Shown: positions 1-7,199, numbered from the stretch's first letter. The stretch: DNA of 13,802 bases from Mesorhizobium sp. (GCA_019509685.1 JAEKLU010000053.1:1-13802), one strand, 5' to 3'. Translations and numbers: made by a program. The notes: a model not told the origin generated them from the sequence alone.

Positions 1-788
1 ACGCGATGGAGTTCAAGGGCAAGGACATATTGATCATCGGCCGCTCCTATTCGGCCGAGGACATCGGTTCGCAATGCTACAAATATGGCGCCAAATCGAT
101 CACCTCCAGCTACCGCTCCAAGCCGATGGGCTTCAAATGGCCGGAGAACTGGAAAGAGGTGCCCCTCTTACAGAAGGTCGTTGGCAAGACGGCGCACTTC
201 AAGGACGGCACCACCAAGGATGTCGACGCCATCATCCTGTGCACCGGCTATCTGCATTCCTTCCCCTTCCTGACCGACGATCTGAAGCTCAAGACCGCCA
301 ACCGCATGTGGCCGCTCGACCTTTATGAGGGCGTCGTCTGGGAGAAGAACCCGAAGCTTTTCTACATCGGCATGCAGGACCAGTTCTACACCTTCAACAT
401 GTTCGACGCGCAGGCCTGGTTTGCCCGCGACGTCATCCTTGGCCGCATCAAGCTGCCGTCAGCCGAGGCGATGGCCGAGCACGGCGCCAAGTGGCGGACG
501 CGCGAGGAGACGCTGGAGGATGCCGAGCAGATGATCTGGTTCCAGGGCGACTACACCAAGGAACTGATGGACCAGACCGATTACCCTGGTTTCGATGTCG
601 AGGCGGTCAACCAAACTTTCATGGAGTGGGAGCACCACAAGGCGGAAGACATTATGAGCTTCCGCGACCACGCCTATCGCTCGCTGATGACCGGCACCAT
701 GGCGCCGCTGCACCATACGCCCTGGCTGCAGGCGCTGGACGATTCCATGGAGAGCTATCTTGAGGTGAAGGGCGTGGCGGCGGAGTAG
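1..788 (+). CDS. tmm: Trimethylamine monooxygenase-like flavin monooxygenase, C-terminal part (cut by left edge)
   Basis: Flavin-containing monooxygenases of this type use FAD and NADPH to N-oxidise trimethylamine to its N-oxide in the cytoplasm. The reading frame is open to the left edge, so the ATG at 6 is internal; the FAD-binding GxGxxG half and the FMO signature lie outside. Counting from that ATG, the NADPH-binding motif GRSYSAED is at residues 12-19 and the LxTGY-type motif LCTGY at 78-82. The segments [33 protein letters not shown] and SLMTGTMAP match bacterial Tmm proteins as I remember them, rather than Baeyer-Villiger enzymes. About 260 of an expected 450 or so residues are present. 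The gene ends at TAG and is followed by a hairpin terminator, so it is the last gene of its transcript. The usual partner, TMAO demethylase (tdm), is not downstream; it could lie upstream. The family call is firm; substrate specificity is inferred. Confidence 0.88.
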   Translation, partial: AMEFKGKDILIIGRSYSAEDIGSQCYKYGAKSITSSYRSKPMGFKWPENWKEVPLLQKVVGKTAHFKDGTTKDVDAIILCTGYLHSFPFLTDDLKLKTANRMWPLDLYEGVVWEKNPKLFYIGMQDQFYTFNMFDAQAWFARDVILGRIKLPSAEAMAEHGAKWRTREETLEDAEQMIWFQGDYTKELMDQTDYPGFDVEAVNQTFMEWEHHKAEDIMSFRDHAYRSLMTGTMAPLHHTPWLQALDDSMESYLEVKGVAAE

Positions 789-830
789 CGCGCTCAGGCC
801 AACGTTCGTTAGACCAGATCGGCAAAGTGT

Positions 831-860
831 GGGGTGCCTCACGGGCACCCCCATCGTTTT
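831..860 (+). terminator. Hairpin terminator after the monooxygenase gene
   Basis: A perfect 8-bp stem, GGGGTGCC (831-838) and GGCACCCC (844-851), encloses the 5-nt loop TCACG. A short T run (857-860) follows on the plus strand. It starts 42 nt after the monooxygenase stop. It lies just beyond the 3' end of the convergent dehydrogenase, whose stop codon overlaps the T run. It probably ends the monooxygenase transcript; without a T run on the minus strand it would be a weak terminator for the dehydrogenase. Confidence 0.6.
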
Positions 861-1623
861 ACCAGCAGACGTAGCCACCGTCGACGATCAGATCGAGGCC
901 GGTCACGAAGCTTGAGGCGCGGCTGGCCAGGAACACCGTCGGCCCGACCATTTCCTCCGGCGCCGCCATACGACCCATCGGCGTGTCGCGTTTGAAGATT
1001 TTTATCTCCTCCGCCACCTCCGGCCGCTTGTTCATCGGCGTCAGCGTATAGCCGGGGCTGATGACGTTGACGCGCAGGCCGCGATCGGCCCACTCCATGG
1101 CGAGGCTCTTCGACATGTGGATGACGGCGGCCTTCGACGAATTGTAATGCGCCTGCGTCAGCCCCCGGTTGACGATGGTGCCCGACATCGAGGCGATGTT
1201 GATGATGGAGCCCACGCGTCGAGGAAGCATGACGCGCGCTTGCGCCTGGCACGACAGGAAAACGCCGGCGACATTGACCTCGTGCACCTTGCGCCATTTT
1301 TCCAGCGGCATGGTCTCAGCCGCTTCCGAGCCTGCGATGCCGGCATTGTTGACGGCGATGGTCAGCGCGCCGAGTTCGGCCTCGACGCGGCCGATCGCCG
1401 TCGCGAGGTCGCTCTCGGAGGTCACCGTGCCGGCTAGCGCCAGCGCTTTGCGGCCAAGCGCCGTGATCCTGTGAGCGGTCTCCTCAAGCCCGCCCCTGGA
1501 TGCATGGCCGAAACAGGCGACGTCGGCGCCTGCTTCCGCCAGCCCGATCGCGATCGCCTGACCGATGCCGCTGCCGGCGCCGGTGACCAGCGCGACGCCG
1601 TCGTCTAGTCTGAAAAGATCCAT
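859..1623 (-). CDS. Short-chain dehydrogenase/reductase (SDR), classical type
   Basis: A classical SDR of 254 aa, the normal length: a single Rossmann-fold NAD(P)-dependent oxidoreductase in the cytoplasm, usually acting on a secondary alcohol or keto group. Visible motifs are the cofactor motif TGAGSGIG (residues 14-21), NNAG (92-95), catalytic Asn117 in NVAG, Ser147, and Tyr160-x3-Lys164 in YNSSK, followed by the PGY segment after the active site. All four catalytic-tetrad residues are present. The end of strand 2 (CFGHAS) has no clear Asp or Arg, so cofactor preference cannot be read. The start ATG is preceded by GGGAGGG at good spacing. It converges with the monooxygenase gene and lies 55 nt downstream of the small secreted-protein gene. 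The wording around the active site resembles polyol or sugar-alcohol dehydrogenases, but the substrate is unknown. Confidence 0.9.
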   Translation of the reverse strand: MDLFRLDDGVALVTGAGSGIGQAIAIGLAEAGADVACFGHASRGGLEETAHRITALGRKALALAGTVTSESDLATAIGRVEAELGALTIAVNNAGIAGSEAAETMPLEKWRKVHEVNVAGVFLSCQAQARVMLPRRVGSIINIASMSGTIVNRGLTQAHYNSSKAAVIHMSKSLAMEWADRGLRVNVISPGYTLTPMNKRPEVAEEIKIFKRDTPMGRMAAPEEMVGPTVFLASRASSFVTGLDLIVDGGYVCW

Positions 1624-1678
1624 GACGCCCTCCCTATGCAGCGAGGGTATTCGCTATCACGTCTTTCGATCAACCTCT

Positions 1679-2260
1679 TCAGAAATCACAGGCCTTGGGA
1701 CGCATATCCGAGGACCAGTCCTTCAGGGGCACCGGCTTGAACTTGCCCTTGACGGGCTTGCCATCCTCCAGGTCCTTGGAGGCGGTGCCCTTGCCGGTGA
1801 GATAGTTGATGTCGCAATCGCCGAGCGTCGTCTCGACGCCGCCTGAGGTCTGCTGGTTCCAGTCCCAGTTGCGGCTATAGCCGCCGACCAGGAATTTTCC
1901 CCGGCGATAGACGATCGTCAGCGTCTCTTCCGTCGATTTACTGGCGCCGCAGCCGAAGCATGACGTGACCGCCAGCGATCCCTTGCCCTTGCTTTCGAGG
2001 CCGATGACCTGGTCTTCGGTCAGCCCTTTTTTGACGAAATCCGGCCGGCGCGCGGGATCGGCTTTCTCCTCGTTCAGATAGATGTAGAGATCGGCGGGGC
2101 CGCCGGCTTCCTGTATCACGACAGCCCTGTCGGTTTTGCCGTCCTGGTCGATGTCGAGCTTCAGTTCGAGCCCGGGAGCATTTTCGGCAAGCACCGGCAT
2201 CGGCGTCGCCGCCAGGACGACAAGCCAGGTGCAGGCCAGGTGATGGAATGCTTTCTTCAT
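1679..2260 (-). CDS. Secreted hypothetical protein with a calcium-loop-like motif
   Basis: Not recognised as a named family. The 193-aa product begins with a good Sec signal peptide: MKK, a hydrophobic stretch at about residues 8-24, and a cut after VLA at residue 25. It is therefore probably periplasmic. The mature part opens with DIDQDGKTD (36-44), a DxDxDGxxD loop like those in EF-hand, dockerin and FG-GAP repeats, which may bind calcium. Cysteines sit at 101, 104, 149 and 191; the CxxC-like pair at 101-104 (CFGC) could form a disulfide. The rest looks like a beta-rich globular domain ending at KACDF. No strong ribosome-binding site precedes the ATG. It shares the minus strand with the DUF427 gene, 90 nt away, and may be transcribed separately. 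Function unknown. Confidence 0.75.
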   Translation of the reverse strand: MKKAFHHLACTWLVVLAATPMPVLAENAPGLELKLDIDQDGKTDRAVVIQEAGGPADLYIYLNEEKADPARRPDFVKKGLTEDQVIGLESKGKGSLAVTSCFGCGASKSTEETLTIVYRRGKFLVGGYSRNWDWNQQTSGGVETTLGDCDINYLTGKGTASKDLEDGKPVKGKFKPVPLKDWSSDMRPKACDF

Positions 2261-2350
2261 CGCCAGTCGTCCGCCGCGTCGTGCGAAAATAGCACCTGCG
2301 CGGGCGGACGCAAAACGCGAAACTCGGGCTTCGTCGGATCGGACGGCAGC

Positions 2351-3247
2351 TCAGAAATAGCCGTCCGATGCGGCGGTCGCTTCCTTCGGGATCTCGACGC
2401 CGTCGACCAGGATCTTGTCGACCAGTTCGTGGTGGAAGCACACCAGCCCCTTGATTCGTTCAGCCTCGTGCACCGGCTCGGGATAATACCAGACCAGGTT
2501 CTCGTGCCGCTTCTTGGGCGTCGTGACGTGGTAGTAGTTGGAGATGCCCTTGTAGGGGCAGCGCGAGATGTAGCGGCTGGGCGCAAACATATCGAGCCGG
2601 GTGTCGGAGATCGGCAGATAGTGGCGCACCGGATGTCCGGTCTCGAACAGGAAGACGCCGCGCCGTGAATCGGCGACCTGCTCGCCGTCGAGGATCACCT
2701 GGACGCGGCGCGAGGAGGGCAGGCAGTCGACGCGGCGGAACGGATCGCGGGCATGCACGAAAATCTCCTCGTCCTCTTCGTACCAATGCGTCATCTTCGG
2801 CCAGTAAAACGAAATGTAATCGCCGATCGGCGGGCAGCCCTTGACCGGATCGAGGTAGCGCCAGGCGCCGTCCTCGACCAGTGTGATGCCGGTGTTGAGC
2901 GAGTAGTGCGTGGCGACGCCCTTGAACGGGTCTTCCGTGGTCGTCCGGCTCGGCAGCAGGAACTCCTCGCGCACATCGCTCATCGGGAAGTAGTAGACCG
3001 GGAGATGGTCGCTCTCGTAGAACACCAGCGCCTTGGTGGTATCGGCAACGATCATCGACCCGACCTGCACCCTGATGCGCTTCAGCATCGGCATGGTGAA
3101 GGCGATGTAGCCCGGCTCGGACTCATACTGAACGATGCTGTCGAGCAGCGGGAAATGCGGCCCGCGGCCGCGCAGATGGGGCTTGCGAATTGTCGTTGTC
3201 CTTTTCTCGTCGTTTGCGGCCGGGTTCTTTCGCGCAACCATGGTCAT
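2351..3247 (-). CDS. Tandem DUF427 domain protein
   Basis: The 298-aa product holds two copies of DUF427 (Pfam NTP_transf_9), at about residues 57-155 and 178-288. Each copy has the hallmarks of the fold: a short beta strand with V(A)DS/T, then YFP/YLP-type segments, a DPFKG or CPYKG turn, and an aromatic-rich end (ISFYWP, LVWYYPEP). The biochemical role of DUF427 is not established despite the Pfam name. No signal peptide is seen, so it is cytoplasmic. The first 50 residues are basic and look unstructured. Its start overlaps the stop of SBP1 as ATGA, which indicates translational coupling and a shared function with that transporter protein. A second ATG six bases further in is an alternative start. 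The family call is firm and the role unknown. Confidence 0.88.
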   Translation of the reverse strand: MTMVARKNPAANDEKRTTTIRKPHLRGRGPHFPLLDSIVQYESEPGYIAFTMPMLKRIRVQVGSMIVADTTKALVFYESDHLPVYYFPMSDVREEFLLPSRTTTEDPFKGVATHYSLNTGITLVEDGAWRYLDPVKGCPPIGDYISFYWPKMTHWYEEDEEIFVHARDPFRRVDCLPSSRRVQVILDGEQVADSRRGVFLFETGHPVRHYLPISDTRLDMFAPSRYISRCPYKGISNYYHVTTPKKRHENLVWYYPEPVHEAERIKGLVCFHHELVDKILVDGVEIPKEATAASDGYF

Positions 3248-4902
3248 GATGCCACCGATACGCGGTCGAGAAGCAGGCCGGCGGCGATCGGCGCCAGGCC
3301 GCTGACATTCTTGCGCACCGGCACCAGAAGGTCGGGGAAATAGCTGAAGATGATCGGCGTCTCGTCGAGCAGCAGTTTCTGGATGTCGGACGCCGCCTTG
3401 CGCTGCGCGTCGAGGTCGAGCGCCTTGAGATAGGAGGCGACCATGCCGTCATAGGCCGTGTTCTTGAAATGCGCCGCGTTCCATGGGCCGTCGCTGACCA
3501 GCGGGCTTTTCAGGAACACGTTCGGCACGCTGCGATGCGCGTAGTCGGTGATGCCGAGCGGGCTGTCCAGCCAGTCCGACTGGCCGAACACCGCCTTGCC
3601 GTAATATTTGTCCTGGTCCTCGATGTTGAGCGCAATGCGCGCGCCGATCTCCTTGGCGAAATTCTGGAACAGCTGTGCGTAGCCTGGAATATCGGAATAG
3701 CGCAGCGTCGTCAGCGTGATGTCGAAGCCGCCGGCAAGTCCCGCCGCTTCCATCAACTGCTTGGCCTTGGAGATGTCTTGCGTGCGCTGCGCCACCGACT
3801 TGTCGGTGACCGGGAAGGCCGGCGCGAACGGGCTGTCATTGCCAGTCGCCGCCATGCCGCGGCAGAGCCCGTCAACCAGTTTGGAGCGATCGATGCACAA
3901 TGCCAGCGCCTGGCGTACGCGCTTGTCGGTGAAGGGCCCCATGTCGCAGCGCATATGGAGTTGGCGATGCGCGGTCGAAGCCACGCGCAACACCGTGACA
4001 TCGGGGCTGTTCAGAACCACCTGGCTGACGTCGAGCGGCACCGCGTCGAGCAGGTCCACCTCGCCGGCCTGCAGCGCCAGGATGCGCGGCTGCACGTCGC
4101 CGTAGAACTTGAACTCGATCCGGTCGGGCAGGGCCTTCTCGCCCCAATAGTCGGGATTGCGCACGAAGCTTGCGCCGACCTTCGGCGTATAGCTTTCGAG
4201 GCGGAACGGGCCGGTGCCTTCAAAAGTCTTTTCGTAGTCGCCCTTGTAGCTCGCCGGCAGGATGACGGCGTTGTAATTGTCGATCGACACCGAATAGGGG
4301 AAGCTGCCATTCGGTGCGTCGAGATGGAATTCGACGGTATGGTCGTCGACCTTGCGCGTGCCGCCCTTCGACAACAACCCCTTGAACACCGACAGCGCGT
4401 TGGACGCGCCGTTCGGATCGGCGAGACGATCGAAGGTCGCCACCACGTCGCCGGCCTTGAAGTCCTCGCCATTGTGGAATTTCACGCCCTTGCGCAATTT
4501 GAAGGTCCACACGCTGCCATCAGCATTTGGCGACCAGCTTTCGGCCAGCACCGGCTTCAGCGTCAGATCGGGCTGCGTGATGCACAGGAATTCGGCGACC
4601 TGGAAGACCAGCTGATAGCTGCCGCTGTCATAGAAGGTGACAGGATCGATGGCCCCGCCGGGCACCGCCACACCGGCTCGCACCGTGCCGCCGGGCTTGC
4701 CTTCGGCGCGGGCTTGCGGCGCGCCGAGGCCGACCGCGGATGCGATGCCGCCGAGGAACGGCAGCGACAGGCCAAGCACGCTGCCATGGCGCAGGAATTC
4801 GCGCCGGCCGATCCCGCCGGCGAGCAACTCGTCGATAGCGGAGTTTTCGATTGCGGTGAGGGTCTTGCGGGCGGCGTCGATCGTCGTGAAATGCTTCGGC
4901 AT
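3244..4902 (-). CDS. Family 5 ABC transporter substrate-binding protein with Tat signal (SBP1)
   Basis: A periplasmic solute-binding protein of the peptide/nickel/opine type (SBP_bac_5). It captures a solute and hands it to an ABC permease. I chose the ATG at 4902 because AAGGA sits 8 nt upstream and the product is then 552 aa, exactly the length of its paralogue SBP2. An in-frame ATG at 5070 would run through the LysR promoter. The N-terminus carries a twin-arginine motif GRREFLRHG (Arg33-Arg34) after an unusually long leader, a hydrophobic stretch, and a likely cut after ARA (residue 66). Family hallmarks follow, such as LAESWSPNADGSVWTF, GTGPFRLESY and LALCIDRSKLVDG. No permease or ATPase is adjacent; it overlaps a DUF427 gene by 4 nt and diverges from a LysR regulator. 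It probably feeds the permeases at 9199-11030 or ones elsewhere. The ligand is unknown. Confidence 0.92.
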   Translation of the reverse strand: MPKHFTTIDAARKTLTAIENSAIDELLAGGIGRREFLRHGSVLGLSLPFLGGIASAVGLGAPQARAEGKPGGTVRAGVAVPGGAIDPVTFYDSGSYQLVFQVAEFLCITQPDLTLKPVLAESWSPNADGSVWTFKLRKGVKFHNGEDFKAGDVVATFDRLADPNGASNALSVFKGLLSKGGTRKVDDHTVEFHLDAPNGSFPYSVSIDNYNAVILPASYKGDYEKTFEGTGPFRLESYTPKVGASFVRNPDYWGEKALPDRIEFKFYGDVQPRILALQAGEVDLLDAVPLDVSQVVLNSPDVTVLRVASTAHRQLHMRCDMGPFTDKRVRQALALCIDRSKLVDGLCRGMAATGNDSPFAPAFPVTDKSVAQRTQDISKAKQLMEAAGLAGGFDITLTTLRYSDIPGYAQLFQNFAKEIGARIALNIEDQDKYYGKAVFGQSDWLDSPLGITDYAHRSVPNVFLKSPLVSDGPWNAAHFKNTAYDGMVASYLKALDLDAQRKAASDIQKLLLDETPIIFSYFPDLLVPVRKNVSGLAPIAAGLLLDRVSVAS

Positions 4903-4984
4903 GGCTGCATTCCTTGGCTGTCGTGGGTATTGGGCATTTTGGTCACTGTTGACGGCGACCGGAAAGCGATATTTTTTGATCGAG

Positions 4985-5005
4985 GCCATCGAAATTTTCG
5001 ATGGC
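4985..5005. promoter_or_regulatory. LysR-type operator (T-N11-A palindrome)
   Basis: Arms GCCATCGAAA (4985-4994) and TTTCGATGGC (4996-5005) are perfect inverted repeats around one central T. Inside is ATC-N9-GAT, giving T4989-N11-A5001, the standard LysR box. It lies 23 nt before the regulator's start codon and 83 nt before the SBP1 start, in the 125-bp divergent gap. This placing suits autorepression plus activation of SBP1. A weaker repeat CGAT-N8-ATCG (4967-4982) adjoins it on the SBP1 side and could be the inducer-dependent activation site. TTGACG (4949-4954) followed by an A/T stretch at 4970-4977 is a possible but poorly spaced promoter for the regulator. Confidence 0.72.
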
Positions 5006-5027
5006 GATGCGCTTGAGGGCAGAAACC

Positions 5028-5927
5028 ATGGACACCGAGAATCTGCGCAGTTTCCTGGAGGTCGCGACACATGGCAGCTTCACGGTCGCGGCCAGTCGGC
5101 TGAACCTCGCGCAGTCGACGGTCAGCGCGCGAATCCGCGGTTTAGAAGAGCAGTTGGGCCGCAAGCTGTTCGTGCGCGACAGCGACGGCGTGTCGTTGAC
5201 GCCGGCCGGCCGGCAGTTCCTGCCGCATGCCTCGACGATCACGCGCACCTGGGAACAATCGCGACAGGACATCGCTGTCCCCGATGGCTACGAGGCGCTG
5301 CTCAGGCTGACCGCTCCTGCCTATCTGTGGGACAGCATCACCTCGCCCTGGATTGGCTGGATGCGGCAGCGGCGGCCCAATGTGGCGCTGCGGCTGGAAG
5401 GCAGTTTTCCGGATCTCGCCATCGACCAGATGGCCGAAGGCCTGCTCGACATCTGCATCCTCTATCTGCCGAAACCGCATCCCGGCATCGTCTATGAGAC
5501 TTTGGCCGTCGATCAGGTGGTGCTCGTCCAGCACACGCAGCAGGAACAACCGTGGACCGAAAACTACATCCTGATGGATTGGGGTCTGGAGTTCAGGGTC
5601 GAGCATGACCGTGCCTTTGCCGGAACCGTCAAGCCCGCCATCTCCGCCGGTCTGGTCTTCATCGGCCTGCAGCATGTCCTGTCGCAGAAGGCGGCGGCCT
5701 ATCTGCCACTGAGTGCGGTGAGCACGCATATCGAGCGTGGCGAACTGCGGCGCGTCGAGGGCGCGCCGGTGTTCCAGCGGCCGCTCTACCTCGCTTATCC
5801 GAGCAATCCGGCGTCGTCCGATGTTCTGGAGGTCGCGCTCGCCGGCCTGCGCGCCTTGGCCAGGGACTGGTCCGACGTCCAGGGCTTCGCCGAGGGCGAC
5901 CGCGGCTTCAGCATGGCGGACGGATAA
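5028..5927 (+). CDS. LysR family transcriptional regulator
   Basis: A 299-aa LysR regulator, typical in length. The N-terminal winged helix-turn-helix covers about residues 3-62, with the recognition region LAQSTVSARIRGLEEQLG and the usual wing ending at LTPAG. The linker helix and a LysR-type periplasmic-binding-like effector domain (about 90-290) follow. The ATG at 5028 was chosen over the ATG at 5001 because GAGGG lies 8 nt upstream and LysR proteins normally start a few residues before the L-R/K-x-F motif; the upstream ATG also lies inside the operator palindrome. It is divergent from SBP1 with a T-N11-A operator between, so it probably controls SBP1-DUF427 and itself. The inducer is probably the transported solute or its breakdown product (inference). 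Confidence 0.93.
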   Translation: MDTENLRSFLEVATHGSFTVAASRLNLAQSTVSARIRGLEEQLGRKLFVRDSDGVSLTPAGRQFLPHASTITRTWEQSRQDIAVPDGYEALLRLTAPAYLWDSITSPWIGWMRQRRPNVALRLEGSFPDLAIDQMAEGLLDICILYLPKPHPGIVYETLAVDQVVLVQHTQQEQPWTENYILMDWGLEFRVEHDRAFAGTVKPAISAGLVFIGLQHVLSQKAAAYLPLSAVSTHIERGELRRVEGAPVFQRPLYLAYPSNPASSDVLEVALAGLRALARDWSDVQGFAEGDRGFSMADG

Positions 5928-6022
5928 ATCAAAACTGTTCCAGGGCGATAATTTCGTCCATCTCAATAACGCCAAGTTCACCTGTGTAGAGAGATCAGCC
6001 TCCCGCCTCAAGGAGTTGCGAT

Positions 6023-6748
6023 TTGGTCCGGCTGTCCTTCGCCACCGCGTGCCTGGTTGTCATAGCGACGTCGTTATGCGCGACAACGCTGCCTGAAGGG
6101 AAGGTGGCTTCGAACGCAGTCGTGTCCGGACAAATCACTCAAAGCGACGACGTCAAGCAACTTCTCTCCGTTGTGTTGGCGGAGACGGAGGATTTCTGGG
6201 GTGCCGTCTTCAAGGCCGATGGATTGAAGTATGAGGAGCCCAAACTGGTGTTGTTTACGGGCGTCATCGCTACCGCGTGCGGTCCTGCCTCAGGAACCTC
6301 ATATTGCGAGCGCGACCACAGGATTTATCTCGATCCGGCGTTCCCCGAGCTTCGCAAGATCGGTTTGACCGGCGATTTCGGCAAGGCGCTCATTCTCGCC
6401 CGAGAAGTTGGACACCATGTGCAGAACATCTCTGAAGCTCCGCGTCCGCTGGCGACGGCCGACAGCAAGGATACCGCTGCCCTTCGATCGCAACGGGTCG
6501 AACTTCAGGCCGATTGTTTTGCCGGGCTATGGACCCGGTATGTCCAGGACCAGCATTTGCTTGACGACGCCGATCTGACGGAGGCCAGGGACCTGCTGCG
6601 GTCTCTCGGAGACGATCAGGCCGCAAACGCCTCCAAAGATCCGAAGGCAAAAAGCTACGGCACATCCGAACAGAGGGTCCGTTGGTATGACCGGGGCCTC
6701 GCGGGAAAAGCGATCGCGGACTGCAACATCTCCAACAATCCGCTCTGA
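6023..6748 (+). CDS. Secreted YpfJ-like putative zinc metallopeptidase with altered HExxH
   Basis: The 241-aa product resembles the YpfJ/KPN_02809 family (Pfam Zn_peptidase). It starts at TTG, with a perfectly placed AAGGAG 7 nt upstream. A signal peptide spans about residues 1-20, so the protein is exported. Family features are CGPASGTSYCERDHRIYLDP (86-105), the metal-site helix LAREVGHHVQN (125-135) and VELQADCFAGLW (159-170), which contains the presumed third ligand Glu160. In the family the helix normally reads HEVGHH; here the first zinc-binding His is Arg127 (codon CGA), while Glu128 and His131 remain. Peptidase activity is therefore doubtful, and it may be a non-catalytic homologue. 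It is somewhat shorter than the usual 280-300 aa. It sits alone downstream of the LysR gene, with a 95-nt gap in which I see no clear promoter. Confidence 0.82.
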   Translation: MVRLSFATACLVVIATSLCATTLPEGKVASNAVVSGQITQSDDVKQLLSVVLAETEDFWGAVFKADGLKYEEPKLVLFTGVIATACGPASGTSYCERDHRIYLDPAFPELRKIGLTGDFGKALILAREVGHHVQNISEAPRPLATADSKDTAALRSQRVELQADCFAGLWTRYVQDQHLLDDADLTEARDLLRSLGDDQAANASKDPKAKSYGTSEQRVRWYDRGLAGKAIADCNISNNPL

Positions 6749-6762
6749 CTCTTTGTTTTTAC

Positions 6763-6805
6763 GCAATTCCGGACGGAAAACCGCACACATTTTTCTTGGA
6801 ATTGC
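6763..6805. repeat. Rhizobial-type dispersed hairpin repeat
   Basis: Inverted repeat GCAATTCC (6763-6770) and GGAATTGC (6798-6805) with a 27-nt interior that contains CGG-AAAA-CCG (6774-6783). From memory, an element of this form (AGAGCAATTCC ... GGAATTGCG around a GGTTTTCCG core) recurs between genes in Mesorhizobium and Sinorhizobium. It lies between the convergent peptidase and 102-aa genes and may act as a 3' end or terminator for both. Copy number cannot be seen here. Confidence 0.6.
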
Positions 6806-6817
6806 TCTAACCGATCC

Positions 6818-6842
6818 GTCGTCCGCTCGCGCGAGCGGCGAC
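6818..6842. repeat. Perfect GC-rich palindrome at the 3' end of a gene
   Basis: CCGCTCGC (6823-6830) is followed directly by its complement GCGAGCGG (6831-6838). The arms extend by GTCG (6818-6821) and CGAC (6839-6842) with a single bulged T at 6822. It begins one base after the stop of the minus-strand 102-aa gene. No T run follows on either strand. A transcript hairpin that protects or ends mRNA is likely; a protein-binding site is possible. Confidence 0.55.
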
Positions 6843-6843
6843 A

Positions 6844-7152
6844 TTACTGGCCGATAAGCCTCAATGCTTTCCTGATCTTTTCAACGACGGTGCCGATGTC
6901 CGATCGCCCGGACGTGTATTCTCCATCCGGATCAAAATATCCGTCGCGGAGCCGCTCCAAACGGGAAATCAAGGCGGCGCCGTAATCCTGCGCCGTGCCG
7001 GTAATGCTGACCTTTTCAAATTCGGCTTGCGCCGCGCCGACCGCGCCGACGCATACTTTCCAGTCGTAGGGGCTGGCTGCCGCCGCGGTCCGGCAATCGG
7101 CGATGATCGCGGCAACCCTGTCTCGAAATTGTTCGGCTGCCATCGAGGTCAT
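6844..7152 (-). CDS. Hypothetical protein, 102 aa
   Basis: Not recognised. Starting at ATG 7152 (MTSMAAEQFRD), the product is a mostly helical soluble protein without signal peptide or membrane segment. It has two cysteines (20 and 34) and a central GTAQDYGAALISRLERLRDGY segment. Translation from further upstream (7257) would put low-complexity proline/glycine sequence and the transporter operon's 3' hairpin into the protein, so the shorter form is preferred. ATG at 7143 and GTG at 7161 are also possible; none has a good ribosome-binding site. It follows the broken ATPase on the same strand, 85 nt later and beyond a strong hairpin, so it probably has its own promoter. Coding status rests on an open frame with a believable amino-acid mix. 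Confidence 0.55.
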   Translation of the reverse strand: MTSMAAEQFRDRVAAIIADCRTAAAASPYDWKVCVGAVGAAQAEFEKVSITGTAQDYGAALISRLERLRDGYFDPDGEYTSGRSDIGTVVEKIRKALRLIGQ

Positions 7153-7199
7153 TGTGGTCACCGGCGCGTGGAAACAGACAGAAACGGCCCATCGTAATC

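Noticed and set aside
1620..1660. CCCTC/GAGGG pairing between the dehydrogenase and the secreted-protein gene
   Set aside because: Only 5 bp with a 10-nt loop and no T run; one arm is the dehydrogenase ribosome-binding site itself.
2281..2295. GTGC-N7-GCAC mini hairpin between the secreted-protein and DUF427 genes
   Set aside because: Four base pairs are expected by chance in GC-rich DNA; no T run follows.
4937..4982. Sigma-70 promoters in the divergent gap
   Set aside because: TTGACG at 4949 has only A/T-rich stretches at poor spacing behind it, and no good match was found toward SBP1, so no promoter was called as a separate feature.
3469..5016. Open frame of 515 codons on the plus strand
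   Set aside because: It is antisense to SBP1 and crosses the LysR promoter; low-complexity composition and no recognisable domain.
4903..5070. Longer N-terminus for SBP1 from ATG 5070
   Set aside because: It would run through the LysR operator and overlap the LysR start. Starting at 4902 gives a good RBS and the same 552-aa length as SBP2.
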